From contig JRNA01000008.1 in the NCBI GenBank assembly GCA_000758905.1, forward strand, positions 124,001 through 188,000: a stretch of 64,000 nucleotides of DNA. Direction: 5' to 3'. The notes beneath the pieces were generated by a model, which saw only the letters and a program-made list of their open reading frames with translations, made no database searches and had not been told where the DNA came from. This DNA comes from Clostridiales bacterium S5-A14a. GTDB taxonomy: Bacteria > Bacillota > Clostridia > Peptostreptococcales > Anaerovoracaceae. Each line of letters opens with the position of its first letter. Position 1 is the stretch's first letter. This document shows positions 6,854-15,044 of the stretch, piece after piece. Made by a program: the position numbers and the translations under genes.

Positions 6854-7486
6854 TTACAACGCATGATACACGCCCACGCACTCACCAACCACAGAAACAT
6901 TCTTACAGTCAGCAATCATAGGTTTAAATTCGGGATTGCAAGGCTGCATGATCACCTTATCTTCCTCAAAATAGCACCTCTTAATAGTTGCCTCGTTTTC
7001 GTCAATAAGCCTTATAGCATAAATCTTGCCATCATAGTAATCAAATACTTTTTTAATTAAAACAATATCACCGTCATTTATATCAATATCAATCATACTA
7101 TCTCCCTTAACTACAAGGGCAAAATCAGCCTTGATAGTATGGTCAATCGTAAAGTATCCCATTTTTTCTTCAATAACAAAACAGCCATCTCCAGCACATA
7201 TCTTGCCAACAATAGGGATGCGGTAAGCGGAGGGGTGAATAAGATTCTTAACATCGGAATAGTCATCAAATTCAATTCTAGTAATTTTATCTGTTTTTCC
7301 CAGTAAATAATCAATATCTACATTAAAATAGTCGGCAATCGTTTCTAAAGTCTCAAAATCAGGCTCACGCTTACCATTCTCATACATAGATATTGTAGAC
7401 GTTGCTAGGTTTAAGGCGCTACCTAAATCAGTTTGATTTAATTGTTTTTCCATCCTTAATTGTTTAAGTCTAGTACGAAAATTCAT
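6854..7486 (-). CDS. LexA/CI-like prophage repressor with S24 self-cleavage domain
   Basis: A 210-aa repressor. The XRE helix-turn-helix spans residues 5-62 (LNQTDLGSALNLATSTISMYENGKRE). The peptidase S24 domain has the cleavage site Ala98-Gly99 (ICAGDG), nucleophile Ser130 (KGDSMID) and Lys169 (ATIKR). It should hold the lytic promoters off and be inactivated by RecA-stimulated self-cleavage after DNA damage. CAGGAGG is 8 nt before the ATG. It is divergent from Cro and binds the repeats at 7512-7599 by inference. Confidence 0.95.
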   Translation of the reverse strand: MNFRTRLKQLRMEKQLNQTDLGSALNLATSTISMYENGKREPDFETLETIADYFNVDIDYLLGKTDKITRIEFDDYSDVKNLIHPSAYRIPIVGKICAGDGCFVIEEKMGYFTIDHTIKADFALVVKGDSMIDIDINDGDIVLIKKVFDYYDGKIYAIRLIDENEATIKRCYFEEDKVIMQPCNPEFKPMIADCKNVSVVGECVGVYHAL

Positions 7487-7511
7487 TTTTTCACCTCCTG
7501 TATAAATAATA

Positions 7512-7599
7512 TCACTTAAAGTGAAAAAATAAATATAATTTCACGAAATGTGTTGACAAAATGTAAAAACAGAATATAATATAATTACACACTTAGTGA
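7512..7599. promoter_or_regulatory. CI/Cro switch: divergent promoters and three operators
   Basis: Rightward promoter: TTGACA (7553-7558), 16 bp, TATAAT (7575-7580). Leftward repressor promoter: TTGTCA (7559-7554), 16 bp, TATATT (7537-7532). The two -35 boxes overlap on opposite strands. Operators of the form TCAC-N5-GTGA: a perfect one at 7512-7524 (+1 of the leftward start), one at 7541-7553, and ACACACTTAGTGA at 7587-7599 (+1 of the rightward start). A weaker fourth copy lies at 7822-7834. Confidence 0.8.
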
Positions 7600-7618
7600 A
7601 AGGAAGGAGGAAATATAA

Positions 7619-7819
7619 TTGAACAATTATGCTGATGCTATAAAAAATTATAGGATTAAAGAAGGATATACCCAAGAACAACTTGGAGAATTGCTTGAAA
7701 TTTCACCATCTGCTGTTGCGATGTATGAGAGTGGCGAAAGAGTACCACGTGATTCAGTAAAAATTAGAATTGCAAATTTGCTTAAAAAGCCAGTGGGGGA
7801 GATTTTTTTTAACAAATAA
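7619..7819 (+). CDS. Cro-like XRE regulator
   Basis: A 66-aa HTH protein (IKEGYTQEQLGELLEISPSAVAMYESGERV) without any cleavage domain, divergent from the S24 repressor, which is the usual layout for Cro. The start is TTG, 8 nt after GGAGG (7606-7610). It should compete with CI at the TCAC-N5-GTGA operators and commit the phage to lysis. Another operator-like copy lies just past its stop. Confidence 0.88.
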   Translation: MNNYADAIKNYRIKEGYTQEQLGELLEISPSAVAMYESGERVPRDSVKIRIANLLKKPVGEIFFNK

Positions 7820-7889
7820 TTACACACTTTGTAAAAAACGGCTAGTACATCCCTTAACCAAGCCGATAAAAGAAGAAAGGAGCGACGCT

Positions 7890-8096
7890 ATGACAAAGAC
7901 ACAAATTAAAAAAGATTTAGAGAAGAGAACCGAAGCGATTGTCATAACTGCACCTATGGTCGCAAAAGTAATGCAGATGAGAAGATCCGAAGCATACGCA
8001 CTATGCGAGGGTTGCAACTACGAGAAACGAGGCAGGAGCAAACTCTACTACATAGATGATGTAGCAGAGAGGCTTGCCAAGAGGATGATGGTTTGA
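7890..8096 (+). CDS. Small helix-turn-helix DNA-binding protein
   Basis: A 68-aa protein. The C-terminal half (MVAKVMQMRRSEAYALCE, then GRSKLYYIDDVAERL) fits the winged HTH of excisionase/MerR-like phage proteins. The start is the ATG at 7890 with AAAGGAG upstream; longer in-frame reading overlaps Cro. It lies directly after Cro, where excisionases or early regulators are common. Excisionase is possible but not shown. Confidence 0.7.
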   Translation: MTKTQIKKDLEKRTEAIVITAPMVAKVMQMRRSEAYALCEGCNYEKRGRSKLYYIDDVAERLAKRMMV

Positions 8097-8149
8097 ATTT
8101 AGCGGACAAGAGTTAAAAAGAAAGGTTGAGAGGTGTTAGGAGGTTACTC

Positions 8150-8356
8150 ATGAAAAAGCAGAGAGTTAGCACAGAAAGAGAAATAAAAAAGCTAGTAAAT
8201 GAACTAATGCCATTACTAGACTTAGGAGGAAAGAAATATTTAATAGGACTATTAAAAGGAATTAAGGCAGCTAGGCTTCGTCAGATAAACACTTCTGGAA
8301 ATGGGCAATTGCCTTGCGGCGTATCTCCTTATCAAGAGAAAAGTAAGCTTTCATAA
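8150..8356 (+). CDS. Small early protein overlapping the second repressor
   Basis: 68 aa. AGGAGG (8138-8143) is 6 nt before the ATG, an excellent ribosome site. The first ~40 residues (RVSTEREIKKLVNELMPLLDL, then GGKKYLIGLLKGIKAA) look like a genuine helical protein. The last ~28 codons (8271-8356) run antisense through the 3' end of the convergent repressor, so the C-terminus may be an accident of a recombination joint. Function unknown. Confidence 0.55.
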   Translation: MKKQRVSTEREIKKLVNELMPLLDLGGKKYLIGLLKGIKAARLRQINTSGNGQLPCGVSPYQEKSKLS

Positions 8357-8621
8357 TATCAAGGTCGATAGGGTCGGCATCAGCCATAAGATCATCAAGG
8401 GAAATTTTAGAAAGTTCATTAAACATTTCCCCAGTGCCATATCTGAGCCAATCCTCACTAACGTTAAACTCACGGCAGATGGATTTGATATTAGCCTCTG
8501 TCAAGCCGTTTTTACCTGTTTCTATTCTGGATATAGCATTTCGTTGAACCCCAATGCGTTCTCCGAATTTTTCACCAGATAGACCTAAATAAGTTCTTAA
8601 TTCTTTTACTCGATCGTTCAT
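8271..8621 (-). CDS. Second XRE repressor
   Basis: A 116-aa protein. The HTH covers residues 5-60 (LSGEKFGERIGVQRNAISRI), and the rest is a helical C-terminal oligomerisation region. There is no S24 domain. GGAGG lies 8 nt before the ATG. It is divergent from the early operon starting at 8766, with its own promoter (TTGACT 8673-8668, 17 bp, TATACT 8650-8645). It likely forms a second switch controlling that operon. Anti-repressor-type ICE regulators look similar. Confidence 0.88.
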   Translation of the reverse strand: MNDRVKELRTYLGLSGEKFGERIGVQRNAISRIETGKNGLTEANIKSICREFNVSEDWLRYGTGEMFNELSKISLDDLMADADPIDLDIMKAYFSLDKEIRRKAIAHFQKCLSDEA

Positions 8622-8677
8622 TATTTTGTCCTCCTTATGTAACCAGTATATACAGGAGAATAAAAAAAGTCAATAAA

Positions 8678-8755
8678 AATGTGAATAAAAAATACAAAAA
8701 GGTATTGACAATATCCATAAAAGATACTATAATGTGAACATAAGATACAGAAAGG
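8678..8755 (+). promoter_or_regulatory. Consensus early promoter with flanking direct repeats
   Basis: TTGACA (8705-8710), 17 bp, TATAAT (8728-8733): a perfect sigma-A promoter for the early operon at 8766. A 25-bp direct repeat with 21 matches, beginning AATGTGAA, lies at 8678-8702 and 8731-8755, and AAGATAC is repeated at 8721 and 8742. These are candidate operators for the divergent repressor at 8271-8621. Confidence 0.75.
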
Positions 8756-8765
8756 AGGAAACAAG

Positions 8766-8888
8766 GTGAAGAAAAATAAAAAAGACGACCAACTCATAAA
8801 ATTCGCATTAGCCACGGTGAGCTTAGAACTCATCAAGGCAATCATTGAGTTAATCGTCAAAATCATAGAACTTGTTGGGGGTAAATAA
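8766..8888 (+). CDS. 40-aa helical early protein
   Basis: A GTG start 8 nt after GGAGG (8753-8757). The sequence is a basic N-terminus followed by an amphipathic or hydrophobic helix rich in Leu/Ile (LELIKAIIELIVKIIELV). First gene after the consensus promoter. The last codons form a hairpin, GTTGGGG...CCCCAAC, at about 8874-8896. Function unknown. Confidence 0.65.
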   Translation: MKKNKKDDQLIKFALATVSLELIKAIIELIVKIIELVGGK

Positions 8889-8915
8889 CCCCAACGAGTT
8901 GCACCTTGATTATAT

Positions 8916-9014
8916 ATGAAAGACAAAAGAAAAGCAATAGAGCTAATGCTCAAAGCAACAATTGGGATTTTAACAGTCTCAATAATAATCACGATAATTA
9001 AAGCATTTAATTAG
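8916..9014 (+). CDS. 32-aa single-helix membrane protein
   Basis: A basic start (MKDKRKAIELMLK) and one membrane helix (TIGILTVSIIITII). The ribosome site is weak (GAGTT, far upstream), so this call rests on the compositional pattern and its place between two better-supported small genes. Function unknown. Confidence 0.45.
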   Translation: MKDKRKAIELMLKATIGILTVSIIITIIKAFN

Positions 9015-9029
9015 GAGAGGGGAGAAATC

Positions 9030-9170
9030 ATGGCAGAAATTAAAATACTAATTGACGGCAAGGAACTTGAAGAAAGTAAAGAAGTTCAGAAAGTCACAAA
9101 AGAATTAAGCAAAACAAACAAACAAAAACTATTAGGATTTTTACAAGGTCTAGCCTTTGGGCAGAACTAG
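9030..9170 (+). CDS. 46-aa early protein
   Basis: GGGGAG lies 6-8 nt before the ATG at 9030. The sequence begins with a beta strand (AEIKILIDGKEL) and then a helix (EVQKVTKELSKTNKQKLLGFLQGL). Small, acidic to basic, soluble. No family recognised. It is followed within 10 nt by AGGAGAG, a possible ribosome site for the doubtful plus-strand ORF at 9180. Confidence 0.6.
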   Translation: MAEIKILIDGKELEESKEVQKVTKELSKTNKQKLLGFLQGLAFGQN

Positions 9171-9204
9171 GAGAGAAAGATGGAAATCAAGGATTATGTA
9201 ATTT

Positions 9205-9684
9205 TCAGTGAAGATTTTTCTGAGGCAATTCAAGTGTCATTTGCTTTGTCTCGCCACGATTGGTCTGAACTTCAAAAGTCAGAGCACTGGCATTTTGTAG
9301 AACGATTTCTTGCTTCAAAGGAAAATAAAGATAACCTGAAGAAGCAGAAAGAGAATCTAAATTGATAGGAATCTGTAATGAGTAATGTTTTTCCTTGTTA
9401 GTTATTGTATCTCCAGTCCTTGATGTTAATTGGAACACGAGCTCAGGAATAGGCTTGCAGGATATGTAATCATCGCCCTGTAACAGAGAGATTTTTGTTA
9501 GTGAAATAGGAAGCCTTGATTCATTTGCGAAACACAAATAAAGCAAGATGCCTTTTGAAGAAATGAGTTTAGCATAAATTGATAATGAAAAGTTTACACG
9601 ATTCATATACCAAATATACAGCCAAGAAGATAAACCACCAATCAAAGCTAGAAAAGAAATTATCAAAGATAAAAATGAACACAT
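9205..9684 (-). CDS. Membrane-anchored phage protein, opposite to early operon
   Basis: A 159-aa protein: one N-terminal membrane helix (residues 2-27), a short WYMNR turn, then a beta-rich domain (LYLCFANESRLPISLTKISLL, KPIPELVFQL, SLQIPINLDSLSASSGYLYFP, LTFEVQTNRGETK). This architecture, a TM helix plus a 'FANxSxLPI' beta domain, recurs in clostridial phages. The ribosome site (AAAGGA, about 12 nt upstream) is weak. It lies on the minus strand within plus-strand genes, so it is probably expressed independently. Function unknown; lysogen-expressed cargo is plausible. Confidence 0.65.
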   Translation of the reverse strand: MCSFLSLIISFLALIGGLSSWLYIWYMNRVNFSLSIYAKLISSKGILLYLCFANESRLPISLTKISLLQGDDYISCKPIPELVFQLTSRTGDTITNKEKHYSLQIPINLDSLSASSGYLYFPLKQEIVLQNASALTFEVQTNRGETKQMTLELPQKNLH

Positions 9685-9737
9685 AAATTAATCACATCCT
9701 TTCGGATAGATTATAACACAGATAGGAAGAATGAACG

Positions 9738-9881
9738 ATGAAGGAATTTTTACCAGAAAATAAAGAAAAACAGAATGATGAATCAATCGATACATTTCTT
9801 GATATAGGTATACCGATAATAGTGTCTATCATTGGTTCAGTTATAACAAGCCTAATAGTTTTACGGTTATTAGTGCTGTAA
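9738..9881 (+). CDS. 47-aa single-helix membrane protein
   Basis: AGGAAG (9724-9729) is 8 nt before the ATG at 9738. An acidic N-terminus (MKEFLPENKEKQNDES) is followed by one hydrophobic helix (DIGIPIIVSIIGSVITSLIV). Short membrane peptides of this kind are frequent in this early region. Function unknown. Confidence 0.6.
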   Translation: MKEFLPENKEKQNDESIDTFLDIGIPIIVSIIGSVITSLIVLRLLVL

Positions 9882-9909
9882 TGGAATGAATGTGAAGAAA
9901 GGAAAAACG

Positions 9910-10080
9910 ATGGCAGAAGCGAAACAAGTAACTAGGAACTTAAACTTAAAAATTGCTGAAACAAACCTAGAAGAAGTAAGAGAGATTATTAATGAAATAA
10001 ATCAAAAACTGGATGAAGCCAGCGTGCTGATGAAACAACTGGCTTCAATAGAATTAAAAATTGACGTTGACATTGATTGA
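9910..10080 (+). CDS. 56-aa coiled-coil protein
   Basis: GAAAGGA precedes the ATG at 9910; a longer in-frame start at 9886 has no ribosome site. Heptad-like spacing (NLEEVREIINEINQKLDEA, then VLMKQLASIEL) indicates a coiled coil. Stop at 10080, overlapping the TTG at 10077. Function unknown. Confidence 0.65.
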   Translation: MAEAKQVTRNLNLKIAETNLEEVREIINEINQKLDEASVLMKQLASIELKIDVDID

Positions 10081-10622
10081 GGAAGGGGAAAAACCGTGAA
10101 AAAAAAGTACAGGCTAAAAGAGTTTGGGCTTGCATGGTTCGCTATAAGGGTCATCCCAACTTTAATGTTTTTCTATCTTATCTATATCACGCTTTTTATG
10201 CTAGCCCCACAGTAGAAACTGATAAGAGGGCAGAAGATAGAATCTTGATAGTTAAGACGGTACAGGCTGAAACACCAAAACAGAAAGACTACATAGAAGA
10301 AACCGCAGAAAGTTATGGCATATCACCTAAACTTGTAAAAGCAATAATCAAAGTCGAGTCAGGCGGCAATGCCAATGCGGTTGGTGATAATGGGAACTCA
10401 CTAGGGCTTATGCAGATACAGCCAAGATACCACGCACAAAGGCTAAAAGAGGGTGAGAGCCTGCTTGATCCAAAAGTGAATGTTCGGGTAGGTTGCGAGA
10501 TTTTATCCGAGCTTATGGCAAAGTATAGCACGCTAGACGAAGCCTTGACGGTATATAACGCAGGGCACGACACAGGAAGCAGGGAGTATGCGAATAGAGT
10601 ATATGAGGAGATGATGAAATGA
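10077..10622 (+). CDS. Lytic transglycosylase (SLT domain), start uncertain
   Basis: The C-terminal ~115 aa form an SLT/lysozyme-like domain: AESYGISPKLVKAIIKVES with the catalytic Glu, SGGNANAVGDNGNSLGLMQI, and EALTVYNAGHDTGS. It cleaves peptidoglycan glycan strands. The frame is open from a TTG at 10077, but that codon lacks a ribosome site and the first ~40 codons are antiphase to the membrane anchor at 10096-10215. The likely product is anchor plus SLT joined by a -1 shift at 10192-10200, or a broken gene. The domain call is firm; the start is not. Confidence 0.8.
   Translation: MRKGKNREKKVQAKRVWACMVRYKGHPNFNVFLSYLYHAFYASPTVETDKRAEDRILIVKTVQAETPKQKDYIEETAESYGISPKLVKAIIKVESGGNANAVGDNGNSLGLMQIQPRYHAQRLKEGESLLDPKVNVRVGCEILSELMAKYSTLDEALTVYNAGHDTGSREYANRVYEEMMK
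10096..10215 (+). CDS. 39-aa membrane-anchor ORF, in -1 register to transglycosylase
   Basis: A GTG start 7 nt after GGAAGGGG (10081-10088), the best ribosome site in the locus. Basic start then a membrane helix (VIPTLMFFYLIYITLFML). It ends at 10215, while the transglycosylase domain continues one base out of register. It looks like the N-terminal anchor of the downstream enzyme, split from it at the T5 run 10193-10197. Confidence 0.55.
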   Translation: MKKKYRLKEFGLAWFAIRVIPTLMFFYLIYITLFMLAPQ

Positions 10623-10957
10623 CACCACAAATAAAGAAAGACACCTCGAAAGGTGCCAATCAAAACCAAAATGATTATATCATGACAACCGCTGAAGCGC
10701 AAGTATGGAACAGGTTATCCCATAAACCGACAACCAAAAAACAGTTGTATTCGATGACAGGCTATAGCGACAGAGAAATTAGAGCGGCAGTGAAAATCCT
10801 TAGAGATAACGGTTACCCAGTTATAAGCAGTAGCAAAAGAAGCGGTTATTGGATAGCAAGAACTGAAGAAGAAAAGCAACAGTTAATAAAAGAATATAAA
10901 AGCAGAATAAGCAAAATGGAACGAACAATTAGGAGTTTAGAAAATGTCAGAATATAA
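10619..10957 (+). CDS. Winged-helix phage protein
   Basis: 112 aa. The start ATG overlaps the transglycosylase stop (ATGA). A winged HTH spans about residues 25-80 (KPTTKKQLYSMTGYSDREIR, AAVKILRDNGYPVISSSKRS, GYWIAR), followed by a coiled coil of about 30 aa. Such proteins regulate or assist phage replication. The specific role is unknown. Confidence 0.75.
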   Translation: MTPQIKKDTSKGANQNQNDYIMTTAEAQVWNRLSHKPTTKKQLYSMTGYSDREIRAAVKILRDNGYPVISSSKRSGYWIARTEEEKQQLIKEYKSRISKMERTIRSLENVRI

Positions 10958-11243
10958 AAATATTTACAAAATAAAAAGAGATATTTATTATCGCAACGTA
11001 CAGTATGGCACAGCATCATATATTATCGAACTATTTCTTAAAGAAATGTCAGGGTGTCGAGCAGAACTTATGCGAGTACTCAACCACAAAGACGTTAGAA
11101 GTGAAAAGATAATGGAAGGATTGGCAGGTGTTGAGATTATGATTGATCAACTAAAAGAATCATTAAATCTAGGCTATGAAGAATTTGAAAAAATAAAAGA
11201 AAAAAAGATAATGGAAACCGCTGAAAAACTTGGCGTGATATAA
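10944..11243 (+). CDS. MazG-like phage protein with degraded active site
   Basis: A 99-aa helical protein. The layout resembles small MazG/NTP-pyrophosphohydrolase-like phage proteins (EMSGCRAELMRVL, then EGLAGVEIMIDQLKESL, then KIKEKKIMETAEKL). Active MazG proteins have EExxE and ExxD metal ligands; here the second box reads EGLAG, so catalysis looks lost. It overlaps the previous gene by 14 bp. The family call is tentative. Confidence 0.5.
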   Translation: MSEYKNIYKIKRDIYYRNVQYGTASYIIELFLKEMSGCRAELMRVLNHKDVRSEKIMEGLAGVEIMIDQLKESLNLGYEEFEKIKEKKIMETAEKLGVI

Positions 11244-11261
11244 AAAAAGAGGTAGTGCAAG

Positions 11262-11855
11262 ATGAATAAATTAATTGATATACAGTCAGAACTTAAAGCA
11301 CCAAAAGGGCAGTACAACAGATTTGGAGATTATAAATATAGAAGTGCAGAAGATATTTTGGAAGCAGTCAAGCCAATACTAAAAAAGCATGAGTGCTATT
11401 TGACATTAAGCGATGAGCCAGTATCTATAGACGGCAGACACTACATCAAGGCAACGGTAACGTTATGTGCAGAAAATGCTAGCGATGTAAAAGTGACAGC
11501 CTATGCGAGAGAACCCGAAACTAAGAAAGGTATGGACGAATCACAGATAACGGGTGCAGCATCCTCATATGCGAGAAAATACGCACTCAATGGACTATTT
11601 GCCATAGACGACACAAAAGATGCTGATACGGACGAATACGCAAACCAGACGGCAACTAAACAAACAAGCAATCCAGCAAATAAAAAGGCTACAGAAAAGC
11701 AAGTAAATATGCTCAGAAACATATTAAAAACTGATGAACAGATTTCATGGGCGCAGACAAAATACAACATTTCAGATATTGAAGATTTAACCATCGAACA
11801 AGCAAGCAGAATAATCAAATTGTATAAAGAAAAAAAGGAGAATAGACCGTCATAA
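11262..11855 (+). CDS. erf: ERF-family single-strand annealing protein
   Basis: A 197-aa recombinase. The ERF core shows DIQSELKAPKGQYNRFGDYKYRSAEDI, cut here as DIQSELKAPK and FGDYKYRSAEDI, then ESQITGAASSYARKYALNGLF and DDTKDAD, all typical of the family. It anneals complementary single strands during phage recombination and circularisation. The C-terminal ~45 aa (EKQVNMLRNIL, EQASRIIKLY) is a helical partner-binding tail. Its partners here are probably the SSB, nuclease and RusA genes downstream. GAGG precedes the ATG. Confidence 0.92.
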   Translation: MNKLIDIQSELKAPKGQYNRFGDYKYRSAEDILEAVKPILKKHECYLTLSDEPVSIDGRHYIKATVTLCAENASDVKVTAYAREPETKKGMDESQITGAASSYARKYALNGLFAIDDTKDADTDEYANQTATKQTSNPANKKATEKQVNMLRNILKTDEQISWAQTKYNISDIEDLTIEQASRIIKLYKEKKENRPS

Positions 11856-11877
11856 AACGGCAAGGAAGGAGTTAAAA

Positions 11878-12042
11878 ATGGAAATTACAAAGAAAGAGTT
11901 ACTAGAATATTGTGCTGACGCAACGAAAGAACTTACAGAAGAGATGTCAGGTATTGACGGGCATGGAACACTCGTACTTATATTAACTGTTAGTGCATTT
12001 ACATCAGTTTTATCAAAGAGAATGTTCCCGGAGGAAGAATAA
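11878..12042 (+). CDS. 54-aa early protein with one hydrophobic helix
   Basis: GGAAGGAG lies 7-10 nt before the ATG at 11878. An acidic amphipathic start (EITKKELLEYCADATKELTE) is followed by a hydrophobic helix (LVLILTVSAFTSVL). The stop overlaps the next ATG (TAATG at 12040-12044). Function unknown. Confidence 0.65.
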   Translation: MEITKKELLEYCADATKELTEEMSGIDGHGTLVLILTVSAFTSVLSKRMFPEEE

Positions 12043-12149
12043 TGTATATTAACCCATTTGCCGCAGGAATCATAGTAACACTACTTGCAGAATTTATTGG
12101 ATTTATAGTGCTTGCTATTGTAAAGAACAATCAGGAGGATAAAAAATGA
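12042..12149 (+). CDS. 35-aa single-helix membrane protein
   Basis: Translationally coupled to the gene before (TAATG) and the one after (ATGA at 12146-12149). GGAGGAAG lies just upstream inside the preceding gene. One membrane helix (FAAGIIVTLLAEFIGFIVLAI) and a basic tail. Function unknown. Confidence 0.6.
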   Translation: MYINPFAAGIIVTLLAEFIGFIVLAIVKNNQEDKK

Positions 12150-12478
12150 ACGAATTGACTATAAAAACACCACAAATTGAACTGTTTGATAAAAATGGAG
12201 AATTAGATGACATAGCAGTTGAAAAACTTATTTTCTTTGATGCTGAGTGCAAAAGACTTGAGAAAGCACTTAAAGAGGTAAAAGGCAAACTAAAAGATTA
12301 CATGGAAGAAAACGGCATGAAGCAGAGGAAAACCGAAACTGGAACTATAACACTTATTGAGTCAAGCGAAGATGTAAGGTTCAGCCAAAAGGATTTCAAA
12401 GCAGACTATCCTGACTTATACAACAAATATTCAAAGTTATCACCTAAAGCCTCAAGTATAAGGATAAAAGCGATATGA
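12146..12478 (+). CDS. Phage early protein, coiled coil, unknown function
   Basis: 110 aa. CAGGAGG precedes the ATG. A helical coiled-coil segment (ECKRLEKALKEVKGKLKDYM) is followed by a beta hairpin (KQRKTETGTITLIES) and a KADYPDLYNKY segment. It sits between the ERF and PD-(D/E)XK genes, so a recombination accessory such as a Gp157-like protein is possible, but I do not recognise the family. Confidence 0.7.
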   Translation: MNELTIKTPQIELFDKNGELDDIAVEKLIFFDAECKRLEKALKEVKGKLKDYMEENGMKQRKTETGTITLIESSEDVRFSQKDFKADYPDLYNKYSKLSPKASSIRIKAI

Positions 12479-13033
12479 AGCATGACATTGAGTTTATAGA
12501 AGATGGGCATTTGTACTTGGTTGATGGGGTTATTACCCCGTCAATCACCCAACTTTTAAAGTACAAATTCGGTAGAATGTATGACTTTGTAAATGCTAAG
12601 ACTTTAAGTGAAGCGGCTAAAAAAGGAACTGCCGTGCATAAAGCCATAGAAGAGTACGAAAAAGAGGGCAAAGAGTCAGATTTTGAAGAATTGCGAAGTT
12701 ATAAGCTACTTAAAGACTTGTACAAGTGGAAAACACTTGAAAATGAATTGCCTGTTGTGCTTGATATTGATGATGAAGTGCTGGGCGTTGGAACGCTTGA
12801 TTTACTTGTTGAGATAGACGGTAAACTCGGAATTGGAGATATAAAAAGAACCTCAACGCTTAACAAAGAATATGTTGCATACCAATTGAACCTATACCGT
12901 ATGGCATACGAAAGCACTTTTAAAAAACCGATTGATTTTCTCTTTGCTTTACACCTAAGAGATGACAAAAGGAAGTACCACAAAATACCGATAAATGAGG
13001 AACTAGCAATGGAATTTTTAAACGAGGCAAGAA

Positions 13034-13056
<23 letters not shown>
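12475..13056 (+). CDS. PD-(D/E)XK superfamily nuclease
   Basis: 193 aa, RecB/Cas4-like nuclease fold. Visible motifs: GTAVHKAIEEYE (His of motif I), GVGTLDLLVEI (Asp), LGIGDIKRTS (Asp-x-Lys) and AYQLNLYRMAYE (QxxxY). It probably resects DNA ends to make the substrate for the ERF annealing protein, the usual exonuclease-annealase pairing. The ATG overlaps the previous stop. No helicase or Fe-S cysteines are seen, so it is not a CRISPR Cas4. Confidence 0.88.
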
Positions 13057-14615
<1,559 letters not shown>

Positions 14616-14625
14616 GGAGTAAAAA

Positions 14626-15036
14626 ATGAATTCAGTAAACTTAATTGGGAGATTAACAAAAGAGCCACAGGTAAGATATACAGGTGATGGACTAGCAGTT
14701 GCAAGTTTTACGCTTGCAGTAGATAGACCAGCGAAAAAGGGAGAGAATAAACAAGCAGATTTTCCAAGAATTATTGTATTTGGAAAACAGGCTGAAAACT
14801 GTGAAAAGTACCTTGCAAGGGGCAGATTAGTTGCAATCATGGGACGTATACAGACTGGAAGTTACGAGAAACAAAACGGTGACAAAGTATATACAACCGA
14901 TGTGGTAGCAGATAGAGTGCAATTCCTTGAATGGGGTGAAGATAGGGCAAAGAGCCAAGCACCACAAAGACCTACACAGACACAGCAAGAGGAATTTCAC
15001 GGATTCAGCAAGGTAAAAGACGACTTGCCATTTTAG
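14626..15036 (+). CDS. ssb: Phage single-stranded DNA-binding protein
   Basis: A 136-aa SSB. The OB-fold spans residues 1-105 (MNSVNLIGRLTKEPQVRYT, SFTLAVDR, IIVFGKQAENCEKYLARG), then a Gln/Pro-rich linker. It ends with the acidic DDLPF tip that recruits partner enzymes. It coats single strands during replication and recombination. GAGG precedes the ATG by 9 nt. It overlaps no neighbour, and RusA follows 8 bp later. Confidence 0.96.
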   Translation: MNSVNLIGRLTKEPQVRYTGDGLAVASFTLAVDRPAKKGENKQADFPRIIVFGKQAENCEKYLARGRLVAIMGRIQTGSYEKQNGDKVYTTDVVADRVQFLEWGEDRAKSQAPQRPTQTQQEEFHGFSKVKDDLPF

Positions 15037-15044
15037 GGGGCTTC

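Noticed and set aside
9180-9365. 61-aa plus-strand ORF
   Set aside because: Has a fair ribosome site (GGAGAG) but is antisense through the conserved C-terminal beta domain of 9205-9684 and has no recognisable pattern; possible but not supported.
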